From Nakamurella aerolata (GTDB lineage Bacteria > Actinomycetota > Actinomycetes > Mycobacteriales > Nakamurellaceae), in the NCBI RefSeq assembly GCF_013002705.1, contig NZ_JABEND010000002.1, positions 434,001-498,000 on the forward strand: a stretch of 64,000 nucleotides of DNA, read 5' to 3'. Below the pieces are notes generated by a model. The model saw only the letters and a list, made by a program, of their open reading frames with translations. It was not told where the DNA came from and did not search any database. The stretch's first letter is position 1; the number at the start of each line of letters is the position of its first letter. This document shows positions 38,293 through 46,564 of the stretch, piece by piece. Position numbers and translations under genes: made by a program.

Positions 38293-39990
38293 CTACAGCT
38301 GCGGCGCGGCGCACCGGTGCGCATAGTGCCGTGCCAACGCCGCATAGGTGGCCTTGGAACCGTTGCGGTGCAGCGACTCCAGCGCCGCAAGGTACGGCTC
38401 GGTGAACTCGGGTTGGTCGGCGAGGTCGCCGAAGAAGTCGCGGTTGCGGACGAACGCCAACGGGTCGGCGACGGTACCGTCCTGGCGGCGTAGCTGACCC
38501 GCTGCCGCGGCCCTGCGCTCGTCGGCATACCGGTCGACGACATCGATGGGCTTGCCCTGCTCGTCCACCCCCTCCGCGTAGCGGGCCCACGAGGCGCAGA
38601 TCGCGGCGGACAGCGTGACATCGCGGCCGGCGGCGATGTTCTCGGAGATCACCGGCACCAGCCACTTGGGGATACGGTCGGACGATTCGGCGGCCAGCCG
38701 GGCAACGGTGTCGCGAACGCCGGGGTTGCCGAACCGTTCGATCAGCTCCTTGCGGTAGGCATCGAGGTCGACGCCGGGCACCGGCGCCAACGTCGGGCTG
38801 GCCTCATTCACCATGTACGACAACAGGAATGCCGCGAGATCCGGATCGGTCGCGGCCTCGTGCACCAGCCGGTACCCGGCGAGGTGGCCGAAGTAGGCGA
38901 TGCCCTGGTGCGAGGCGTTGAGCAGCCGCAGTTTCATCAGCTCGTAGGGTTCGACGTCGTCGACGATCTGCGCCCCGGTCAGCTCCCACTGCGGCCTGCT
39001 GGGTGCGTCCGGTTCGGCCACGGCGAAGTCGTCCTGCAGCACCCATTGGGTGAACGGCTCGCACACCACCGGCCAACCGTCGTCGATGCCGAACCGCTCG
39101 GCCACCAACTGCCGGTCGGCGTCGGTGGTGGCAGGGGTGATCCGGTCCACCATGCAGTTCGGGAAGTGCACCTGCTGCCGCATCCACTGCCCCAGCTCAG
39201 GGTCGAGCAGGGTGGCGAAGCTGGTGAACGCCTTGCGGGCCAGGTCGCCGTTGCCCTGCAAGTTGTCGCAGGACAGCACCGTGAAGGGTGGGACTCCGCG
39301 CTCGCGCCGCAATCGCAGGCCCGCGGTGATCAGCCCAAAGGTGGTGCGCGGCAGCGCATCAGCATTCAGGTCGGCCTGGATGTCCGCCGGTGACGGGTCG
39401 AACTCCCCGGTGAGCTGATTGAGCGAGTAGCCGCCCTCGGTGACGGTCAGGCTGACGATCCGTACCGCCGGATCGGCGAGCTTGGCGATCACCGCCTGCG
39501 GATCGTCCGGAGCGTAGCGATAGTCGACGATGGAGCCGATCACCCTGGCGTGCAGCGCACCGTCGGGCGCTTTGGTGACCAAGGTGTACAGCCCGTCCTG
39601 GGCGCGCATCACGTCCCGCATGGCCGCGTCGGACGGCATCACCCCGACCCCGCAGATGCCCCAGCCGGCGGCCGCACCGGCCACCTGCGCATCGTCGCTG
39701 GCGAGCAGCACGTCGGTGTACATGGCCTGGTGGGCCCGGTGGAATCCGCCGACGCCGAAGTGCACAATCCCCGCGGTGACGGCGGCCCTGTCGTACTCCG
39801 GCCGGTCGACGCCGGGCGGCAAGTCGGCCAGCCGATCGCCCCGCAGCGGTACGGGGGCGGAAGGACGTGGCTCGGTCGGGTGCTCGCTCACGGATGTCGG
39901 GTCGCTCTCGGGTGTCTGTTCGCTCTGGGAAGTATGGGAAGTCTGTTCGCTCTGGAAGGTCAGTTTGTTCTGGGAAGTGCTGTCCGTCAT
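38293..39990 (-). CDS. mannitol 2-dehydrogenase / polyol dehydrogenase (long-chain)
   Basis: A 565-residue NAD(P)-dependent polyol dehydrogenase. It has the Rossmann loop FGVGGFHRAHQA (about residues 77-88), TVTEGGYSLN, and the catalytic motif K353-x4-N358-x2-H361 (KLRLLNASH). It oxidises mannitol, arabitol or sorbitol to the ketose. ATG 39990 overlaps the upstream permease stop by 4 nt (ATGA). The first ~45 residues are an unusual Ser/Glu/Gln/Thr-rich extension with imperfect SEQT repeats. It is the last gene of the polyol operon, so the imported polyol is probably its substrate. Confidence 0.9.
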   Translation of the reverse strand: MTDSTSQNKLTFQSEQTSHTSQSEQTPESDPTSVSEHPTEPRPSAPVPLRGDRLADLPPGVDRPEYDRAAVTAGIVHFGVGGFHRAHQAMYTDVLLASDDAQVAGAAAGWGICGVGVMPSDAAMRDVMRAQDGLYTLVTKAPDGALHARVIGSIVDYRYAPDDPQAVIAKLADPAVRIVSLTVTEGGYSLNQLTGEFDPSPADIQADLNADALPRTTFGLITAGLRLRRERGVPPFTVLSCDNLQGNGDLARKAFTSFATLLDPELGQWMRQQVHFPNCMVDRITPATTDADRQLVAERFGIDDGWPVVCEPFTQWVLQDDFAVAEPDAPSRPQWELTGAQIVDDVEPYELMKLRLLNASHQGIAYFGHLAGYRLVHEAATDPDLAAFLLSYMVNEASPTLAPVPGVDLDAYRKELIERFGNPGVRDTVARLAAESSDRIPKWLVPVISENIAAGRDVTLSAAICASWARYAEGVDEQGKPIDVVDRYADERRAAAAGQLRRQDGTVADPLAFVRNRDFFGDLADQPEFTEPYLAALESLHRNGSKATYAALARHYAHRCAAPQL

Positions 39991-40877
39991 TTGACAGCAC
40001 CCAGCGACAGGCCCTGCACCAACTTGTCCTGCGCCGCGAAGCCCGCGATCAGCACCGGCAGCGAGATCACGGTTGCGGCGGCGCAGACCTGGGCGAGGAA
40101 CTGGCCCTGCGAGGTGACGAAGCTGGTCAGGAACACCGGAGAGGTCTCGGCGACCACGCCGGTCAGCACCCTGGCGAACAGCATCTCGTTCCAGGCGAAG
40201 ATGAAGCAGATCAACGCCGTCGACGCGATGCCGGGCGAGACGATGGGCGCGATCACCTTGCGCAGCGTCTGCAGCAGGCCGGCGCCGTCCAGCGAGGCCG
40301 CCTCGAACAGGTCCCTCGGTATGTCGGCGAGGAACGAGCGCATCATCCAGATGGCGATCGGCAGGTTCATCGCCGTGTAGATGATGATCATGAACCAGAT
40401 GTTGTCCAGCATGTGAATCCTGGTGGCGATCAGGTAAATCGGCATCAACCCGGCCACCGCCGGCAGCATCTTGGTGGACAGGAAGAAGAACATCACGTCG
40501 GACCATTTGCGCACCGGCCGGACCGACAGCGCATAGGCCGCCGGGATCGCCAGCGCGATCACCACAAGGGTGGAAACGATGGCGGCCCATGCCGAGTTGA
40601 TCAGCGCCGGCCACGGGCTGGCACCGCCGTCAGCACCAAAGAAGTTGCGGTAGCCCTCGACGGTGAGCGGCGCGAACAGCTGCGGGGTGCGCTGGGTGGC
40701 GTCGTTCTCGGAGTGGAAGCTGGTCAGCACCATCCACAGGATCGGCGCGGCGAAGATGAACGCGATGATCCAGGTGGCGGTGGTGGCCAGCCAACCGAGG
40801 TTCGACTTCTTGCCGCCGGGCGGCGTCGCGGTCGCGGTCGTCGGTGCGGCGGCAGCGGTCTGGACGGCGGTGGTCAT
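39987..40877 (-). CDS. sugar/polyol ABC transporter permease (MalG type)
   Basis: A 296-residue inner-membrane protein with about six membrane segments (TATWIIAFIFAAPILWMVLTSF first). The ABC-ATPase docking motif EAASLDGAGLLQTLRKVIAPIVSPG is present. It pairs with the upstream MalF-type permease; its start overlaps that gene's stop by 4 nt. With the binding protein it imports a polyol. No ATPase gene is in the operon. Confidence 0.9.
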   Translation of the reverse strand: MTTAVQTAAAAPTTATATPPGGKKSNLGWLATTATWIIAFIFAAPILWMVLTSFHSENDATQRTPQLFAPLTVEGYRNFFGADGGASPWPALINSAWAAIVSTLVVIALAIPAAYALSVRPVRKWSDVMFFFLSTKMLPAVAGLMPIYLIATRIHMLDNIWFMIIIYTAMNLPIAIWMMRSFLADIPRDLFEAASLDGAGLLQTLRKVIAPIVSPGIASTALICFIFAWNEMLFARVLTGVVAETSPVFLTSFVTSQGQFLAQVCAAATVISLPVLIAGFAAQDKLVQGLSLGAVK

Positions 40878-41848
40878 TTCGCTCCCTCGTCTTTCAGCAG
40901 GCCGGACACGGTGCGCAGCGCGAAGGTGGCGATGATCAGGGAGGCGATCACCACGACAACACCCTGGGCGGACGCCAGGCCGTAGTTCTGCGCCGTGAAC
41001 AGGGTTTGATAGATCGTGTACGGGAGGTTGGCGGTGCCGAGCCCACCCGAGGTGATGGTGAATACGGCGTCGAAGTTCTGCACGATGTAGATGGCGCCGA
41101 GCAGCGCGGCCAGCTCCAGGTACCTGCGCATGTGCGGCAGCGTCAGGTTGGTGAACGTCTGCCAGCCGGTGGCGCCGTCGACCGAGGCCGCCTCAAGAAT
41201 GTCGGTGGGCCGGGACTGCAGGCCGGCCAACAGGATCAGCGTCATGAACGGGGTCCACTGCCAGATCAGCTGTACTTCGATCACGGTGAGCGGGAACTGC
41301 GATATCCAGTCGGGACCTTCGATGCCGAACCACCGCAGCACCCCGTTCAGCAGACCGAAGGTGGAGTTGTAGATGGCGTGTTTGAACAGCAGCGCTGCCG
41401 CCACCGGCACGATCAGGAACGGCGCGATGATCATGGTGCGGGCCAGTCCGCGGCCGAAGAAGGTGCGGTTCAACAGCAATGCGATGCCCAGCCCGAGCAC
41501 CAGCGACACCAGCACAACCACGACGGTGAGGATCACCGTGGTGAACACCGACTTGCGCAGGTCGGCGTCGGTGAACACGTTGACGTAGTTGTCGAACCAG
41601 ACGAACCTGCGGTCGTCCGGCCGGAAGGCGTTCCAGTTGAAGAACGAGATCGCCAGCGTCGCAACGAAAGGCAGCTGGGTGACGATGATGGTGAACACCA
41701 GCGCCGGCAGCAGCGGTGCCCGCCGGATCCAGCGTTCCTTGGCGGTCTGCGGGTAACCCTCAGGGTCGGTCGCGGTCGGCGCTGCCTGCGGCGGAGGCTG
41801 CGCCTGGTCGGGCCCGGGAGCGTTGTCCGATTGCACGGCGGTTGTCAT
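40874..41848 (-). CDS. sugar/polyol ABC transporter permease (MalF type)
   Basis: A 324-residue membrane protein with a cytosolic N-terminus (residues 1-40), about six membrane spans and the docking motif EAASVDGATGWQTFTNLTLPHM. ATG 41848 starts one base past the upstream stop, with GGGAGG inside the end of the preceding gene. It forms the channel with the MalG-type partner. Confidence 0.9.
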   Translation of the reverse strand: MTTAVQSDNAPGPDQAQPPPQAAPTATDPEGYPQTAKERWIRRAPLLPALVFTIIVTQLPFVATLAISFFNWNAFRPDDRRFVWFDNYVNVFTDADLRKSVFTTVILTVVVVLVSLVLGLGIALLLNRTFFGRGLARTMIIAPFLIVPVAAALLFKHAIYNSTFGLLNGVLRWFGIEGPDWISQFPLTVIEVQLIWQWTPFMTLILLAGLQSRPTDILEAASVDGATGWQTFTNLTLPHMRRYLELAALLGAIYIVQNFDAVFTITSGGLGTANLPYTIYQTLFTAQNYGLASAQGVVVVIASLIIATFALRTVSGLLKDEGAK

Positions 41849-41849
41849 C

Positions 41850-43286
41850 TCATGCCTCCCGGTAGGTCTTGGCGACCTTCTCGGCCAGCGCCTGTCCCTG
41901 GTTCAGCACGTCGGTGACGCTGGTCTGGCCGGCAATGGCACTGGAAACGTATTGCGACACTTTGGTTCCCAGATCGGTAAACTCGGGTATGTCGACGAAC
42001 TGGATGCCGACGGTGGGCCGCGGCTGCACCCCTGGATTGGTCGGGTCCGCCTCCAGAATCGCCGTTCTGGTGGCGTCGGCGAACGCGCCGGCAGCCTTCA
42101 GGTATTCCGGATTATCGTAGGTGGACTGGCGTTTGCCGGCCGGGGTGCGCGCCCAGCCGTACTCCTTGCCGACGATGGCTTCGTACTCCTTGGACGATGC
42201 CCACGACACGAATTTCCAGGTGTCGTCGGCCTTCTTGGTGCTGGCTTCGATGGCCCACGACCAGGCGTACAGCCAGCCGGACGATTTGGTTTCCTTCACC
42301 GGGGCCTGGACGTAGCCCATCTTTCCCTTCACCGGCGACCCGTCCGCCTCGAGCGACCCGGCGGCCGAGGTGGCGTCGTACCACATCGACACTGCCGAGC
42401 CCATGGTGGCGTTCAGGCACTCGGTGAAACCGGCGGACGGCGCGCCGACCTCTCCGTGCCTGCGCACCAGGTCGACGTAGAACTGGGTGGCGGCGGTGAA
42501 GCCGGGGCCGTTGACCTGCGGGGTCCAGTCGGCGTCGAACCAGGTGCCACCGAAGGTGTTCACCACGGTGGTGAGCGGAGCGAACACCTGACCCCAGCCG
42601 GGCTGCCCGCGCAGACAGATGCCGCGCATGTTTGGATCGAACGTGCGGTCGGCCTTGGCGGCCAGGTCGGCCACCTGATCCCAGGTGGGTTTCTCCGGCA
42701 TGGTGAGCCCCAGCGAGGCGAAAACGTCCTTGCGGTACATCAGAAATGAGGACTCACCGTAGAACGGCTCGCCGTACACCGAGCTTTCCGCGCCGTTCAC
42801 CCCTGGCCCCGACAGTGAGGTGGCCAGCGACGGGAAGATGTCTTTCTGATCGAACTCCGGGTCGCCGGCGATGTGCGAGTCGAGCGGGAGCAGCCAGCCG
42901 TTCTTCGAATAGATCGGGACCTCGAAGTTCGACAGGGTGGCGGCGTCGTACTGCCCGGCCTGGCTGGTGAACTCGGAGGCGACCTTGTCGCGCAGGTCGT
43001 TCTCGGGCAACACGGTGAAGTTGACGTCGATGCCGGTCTCGGCGGTGAAGTACTTGGCCGTCAACGATTGCAGGTCGATCATCTGCGGGTTGTTGACCAT
43101 CAGAATGTTGATGCTGCGGCCGCTGGAGGAGTGTCCGCCGGCGCCGGCGCAACCGCTGAGCACCAGACTCAGCGCACCGACCCCGGCGATCAGCTTGGCG
43201 GGCAAGCACATTCCGACCTGTCGACGGCGGGGCCGCGCACGGCGGCCGGGCGAGCTAGGGCGCGGTGGCATCGGGCGTGATGGCAT
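41850..43286 (-). CDS. ABC transporter substrate-binding lipoprotein (polyol type)
   Basis: A 478-residue extracellular binding protein. It has an unusually Arg/Pro-rich first 25 residues, a hydrophobic segment and lipobox LSGC (Cys about 46), then a family-1 sugar-binding fold (INILMVNNPQMIDLQSL...). ATG 43286 follows AAGGACC. It would be anchored to the outer face of the membrane and deliver a polyol to the two permeases. It lies 36 bp after the DeoR-type regulator gene on the same strand. Confidence 0.88.
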   Translation of the reverse strand: MPSRPMPPRPSSPGRRARPRRRQVGMCLPAKLIAGVGALSLVLSGCAGAGGHSSSGRSINILMVNNPQMIDLQSLTAKYFTAETGIDVNFTVLPENDLRDKVASEFTSQAGQYDAATLSNFEVPIYSKNGWLLPLDSHIAGDPEFDQKDIFPSLATSLSGPGVNGAESSVYGEPFYGESSFLMYRKDVFASLGLTMPEKPTWDQVADLAAKADRTFDPNMRGICLRGQPGWGQVFAPLTTVVNTFGGTWFDADWTPQVNGPGFTAATQFYVDLVRRHGEVGAPSAGFTECLNATMGSAVSMWYDATSAAGSLEADGSPVKGKMGYVQAPVKETKSSGWLYAWSWAIEASTKKADDTWKFVSWASSKEYEAIVGKEYGWARTPAGKRQSTYDNPEYLKAAGAFADATRTAILEADPTNPGVQPRPTVGIQFVDIPEFTDLGTKVSQYVSSAIAGQTSVTDVLNQGQALAEKVAKTYREA

Positions 43287-43322
43287 CGGCGGTGGTCCTT
43301 CCGATCGGTGAAGCGGTGCTGG

Positions 43323-44102
43323 TCAGACTCGGATGACCTGCGGTCCGAGGGCCGTGTAGCGCTGAGCTTCATGGGTGGACAGGGCAGTGTCGGTGATCAA
43401 CGCTTCGAAGTCGCCGATGGCGGCGAATCGACAAAAGCTGGCAATGCCGAACTTGGTGTGGACGCCGACGAACAGCCGGCGCCGGGAGTTCTCGACGACG
43501 GTCCGTTTGACGGCGGCGACGGCGGGGTCAGGGGTGGTGAGCCCGTGGTCGCGTGAGATGCCGTTGGCGCCAAGCACAGCCAGGTCGATGACGAGCTCGC
43601 CGAGCATGTCGGTGGCCCAGTGGTCGACCGTTCCCATGGTCCGGCCCCTGACCCGGCCGCCGAGAATGATGGTGGTGTGGGTGCCGAGTGCGGCCAGTTG
43701 TGCCGCCGCGGTCAGCGACGAGGTCACCACCGTCAACGGGCGGGTGATCAGTGCCAACTGCTCGGCGACCAGCTGCGGGGTGAAACCCTCGTCGACATAA
43801 ACGGTTTCGGCGTCGCCGAGTTGCTCGACGGCGGCGGTGGCGATGCGGCGTTTCTCCGGCACCCGGTTACCGGCCCTGGCGTCAAGCCCGGATTCGAAGG
43901 CGGCGCTCTCCACCGGGTAGGCGCCACCGTGGGTCCGCCGCACCAGCCCGTGATCTTCCAGCAGCTTCAGGTCGCGACGCACGGTCTCGGCGGCCACCTG
44001 CAGTTCGTCGGCGATCTGCACCACCTGGACGTGCCCGTTGGAGCGGGCGGTATCGAGGATGCTGCGCCGCCGCTCGGCGCCCGGCTTGGTCGAGATCGCC
44101 AC
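43323..44102 (-). CDS. DeoR-family transcriptional regulator
   Basis: A 259-residue regulator. The N-terminal winged HTH is RRSILDTARSNGHVQVVQIADELQVAAETVRRDLKLLEDHGLVRRTHGGA. A DeoR-type sugar-phosphate sensor domain follows, with YVDEGFT and LGANGIS(R)DHGLTTPDP. GTG 44102 has GGAGGTGCTGGC upstream. It is the first gene of the polyol operon and very likely controls it by sensing a phosphorylated sugar. Confidence 0.9.
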   Translation of the reverse strand: MAISTKPGAERRRSILDTARSNGHVQVVQIADELQVAAETVRRDLKLLEDHGLVRRTHGGAYPVESAAFESGLDARAGNRVPEKRRIATAAVEQLGDAETVYVDEGFTPQLVAEQLALITRPLTVVTSSLTAAAQLAALGTHTTIILGGRVRGRTMGTVDHWATDMLGELVIDLAVLGANGISRDHGLTTPDPAVAAVKRTVVENSRRRLFVGVHTKFGIASFCRFAAIGDFEALITDTALSTHEAQRYTALGPQVIRV

Positions 44103-44170
44103 GCCAGCACCTCCGCTCGTCGTTGAACCGCCACCGCACCGCGTGGAGCCACAGTGAGCCGCAGTGGGCT

Positions 44171-44196
44171 GGATCACAGATAAACAAGATTCGCAC
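44171..44196 (-). promoter_or_regulatory. likely promoter/operator region of the polyol operon
   Basis: The most AT-rich segment before the DeoR-type gene. On the minus strand it reads GAATCTTGTTTATCTGTGAT, with TTATCT or TATCTG as a possible -10. The exact hexamers and operator are uncertain. Confidence 0.35.
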
Positions 44197-44659
44197 GGCA
44201 GGGCGCATCCGTCGAGTGGAAAACGGGCGAGAGTGATGACCGAATGCGGACCGATTTGCCAAGCGTGCGGTCGATCCGGGCGTGCGGAATCGGGCCTTGG
44301 CGTGCTCAGATGCTCGCTACAGCGTTTCGATCCGGTCCGTTGAATGCCCGTTTCCGGACTGCGGGCGTTCGCTTCGGCCCGAAATCGGGCAACTGGTGCG
44401 GTCCGTGTTGGTGTGTGTTGGTCCGTGTTGATCCGTGCGGTGCGCGAGGGTCAGTCCGGTGTGCTGGCGAGCCGGCGGGACACCGCGCGGCCGGCGCGGA
44501 CGATCTCGCCGATCAACGCGCCGGGGAGAGTGTCGGCTGCCGGGTCGGGACCGGCGATGCTGCCAACACCGCCGACACTGGAGGCACCGCCAACACCACC
44601 AACACTGTCGGTGCCGCCGGCCGCAATCGCGGGTAGCCGGAGCTAGTCGGCGCCGAGGG
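44197..44659. other. non-coding region upstream of the DeoR gene
   Basis: It contains near-repeats of GTCCGTGTTG (44400-44445) and ACACC(G/A)CC-type units (44570-44610). A short minus-strand frame ending near 44455 lacks a good start and was not accepted. No terminator is clear. Confidence 0.45.
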
Positions 44660-46378
44660 TCACCGCTTCGGCTGCACCCGGTAGGCGGTGGTGGAACCGG
44701 AGATCTCGTTGGCGACGATCACCAGCGGGGTGCCGTCGGGGGAGGCGTCGGCCGGGACGAACTCGATGCCCTCGGGCCCGAGATCACCGGCACCGTCCTG
44801 CTCGAGTGCGGTGTTGTCGGCCGAGAAGTCTCGGTTGCTCGCGTAGTCGACGAAGCGCACCGCCCGCGGGTCGGTGATGTCGAAGGTGATCACCCCGCTG
44901 ATGCGTTCCAGCCCGACGAAGGCGTAGGTGCGCCCGGAAACCTTGCCGATGGCAAGCCCTTCCGGCTCCGGGCCCTTGTCGTCGCTGCGGCCGTCGAACG
45001 AGTCGTTGTCGGTGTTGTTGGCGTTCCAGGCCTGGCGAGGCAGGGCGCCGTCGGCGATCAGATTTGCGATGGTGCGCTCGATCAGGTCACCTGACTCGAA
45101 GACCGGCGTGCCGTCGGTGCCGAGAATCGAGAACGACCGGCCGCCGAAAACGTCGATCCGGCGGTAACAGTCACCGGTCATCGGGCTGGTGCTGGTCATG
45201 TTCAACCGGCCGAGGTTGGCATCGGACTGCAACTGGGCGGCATTCGGGAAGTCGGCGGCGCACAGCTTCGCCTTCTTGACGCGGATCGGCTCGGCGTAGT
45301 CGCCCCACTCGCGGGCGTCGCCCTCGTTCGCCGTCACCAGCAGGTCGGTGCCACGGTAGCGGTAGCTGGCGATGCTGTCCGGCATCATCAACATGTGGGT
45401 CGGCCAGGTCTTCACGTTGACCGCGCCGTCTTTGTCGCTGGCGTCAAAAGCGTTCCGCGGCAAGGAGTTGTCCTTGCCCGGCATCGCCCACAGGTCGGAC
45501 ACCGTGGCGGACCGCAGGTCCACCGTCGCGACCGCGTTGGCCTCCTGCAGGGTGACGTACGCCTTGGACGAGCCCTTCGGCACGGTGATGTACTCCGGCT
45601 CGAGATTGCGCGCCACCCGGCCGACCGGCTGCTGACCGGCCGGCACCGGAACGTCCGGCCCGAAGACCCGGACTCCGGCGGGCACGGGCCGGGCGGCGTC
45701 GTAGCCGGTGAACCGGGCGGTACGGACCTGACGCTGGTCGATGCCGGCCACCCCCTTGCTCAGGTCGATGATCGACACGCTGCCCTCGGGGTCGGCGGAA
45801 AAGTCGTCAGCCGGCTCACCCTCGTTGGCGGTCAACGCATATCGGCCGTCGCCGGTGACGGTCACCATGTCCGGCAGTGAACCCACCCGCACGCCGCCCA
45901 GATACCCGCCGCCGGTCGAGAAGAACAAGGCCCAGCCCGGCGAGACCTTGTCGGCGGCCTGGACGGCGACCGCGACGAACGATCCGTGCACCTTGACGGA
46001 GTTCACCGAGGCGCCTTCGTCGACGACGCTGCCGTCGACCGCTCGCTGCCCGGCCACCTCGATCACCGAACTCCGCTGCAGCACAACGGGATCGCTGGCA
46101 TCGAGCACATCGATGGCGCCCGACTGCGCGTTCACCACGAACAGCTGCTTGGTCGCCGGGTCGAACGACGAGATCTCCGCGGCGCCCTGATCGAACTGGC
46201 CGGTACGGAAGGTGCCAAGTGCCTGCAGCTGCACATCTTTGGCTCTGCCCTGCGGACCGGCGCCCGCTGGCCCGTTGTTGCCGTTCTTGCCGGGCGCGGC
46301 CGCGACGGTCAGTGGGAGGCTGATGGTCACCGCGGCGGCGGCCACCAGGGAAAGACAGCGTCGGGACGTGCGGTGCAT
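44660..46378 (-). CDS. secreted choice-of-anchor-I-type beta-propeller protein
   Basis: A 572-residue exported protein. It has a signal peptide (MHRTSRRCLSLVAAAAVTISLPLTVAAA) and then a repeated WD-like/beta-propeller domain with NEGEPADD, NLEPEYITVP, VTANEGDAREWGDY and GPEGIEFVPA. These phrases are typical of choice-of-anchor-I proteins, often annotated as alkaline-phosphatase- or esterase-like extracellular proteins. ATG 46378 follows AGGAGACC. The enzymatic role is not certain. It stands alone, divergent from the peptidase gene. Confidence 0.82.
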   Translation of the reverse strand: MHRTSRRCLSLVAAAAVTISLPLTVAAAPGKNGNNGPAGAGPQGRAKDVQLQALGTFRTGQFDQGAAEISSFDPATKQLFVVNAQSGAIDVLDASDPVVLQRSSVIEVAGQRAVDGSVVDEGASVNSVKVHGSFVAVAVQAADKVSPGWALFFSTGGGYLGGVRVGSLPDMVTVTGDGRYALTANEGEPADDFSADPEGSVSIIDLSKGVAGIDQRQVRTARFTGYDAARPVPAGVRVFGPDVPVPAGQQPVGRVARNLEPEYITVPKGSSKAYVTLQEANAVATVDLRSATVSDLWAMPGKDNSLPRNAFDASDKDGAVNVKTWPTHMLMMPDSIASYRYRGTDLLVTANEGDAREWGDYAEPIRVKKAKLCAADFPNAAQLQSDANLGRLNMTSTSPMTGDCYRRIDVFGGRSFSILGTDGTPVFESGDLIERTIANLIADGALPRQAWNANNTDNDSFDGRSDDKGPEPEGLAIGKVSGRTYAFVGLERISGVITFDITDPRAVRFVDYASNRDFSADNTALEQDGAGDLGPEGIEFVPADASPDGTPLVIVANEISGSTTAYRVQPKR

Positions 46379-46564
46379 GGAGGTCTCCTGGTGGTGTGGT
46401 CGAACGGGTGTCGGCAGCGCCCCGATCGCGCCGGAACCGGCCGGGCCGCAGCCCGGTCGTCCGGCCATCACAGCGACCTCGGGTGAACGGCCGGTGGCGC
46501 GCAGATGACGGCTCGGAGTGCCGAACCGGCTGACCGATACCCGGCCGGCCCGTACGCTGCGGTG

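Noticed and set aside
44455-44640. Short minus-strand frame ending near 44455 with an amphipathic tail (GEIVRAGRAVSRRLAS)
   Set aside because: No ATG or GTG start, an in-frame stop just upstream, and the first part is made of GTTGGCGGT-type repeats. It may be a gene remnant but the support is too weak.
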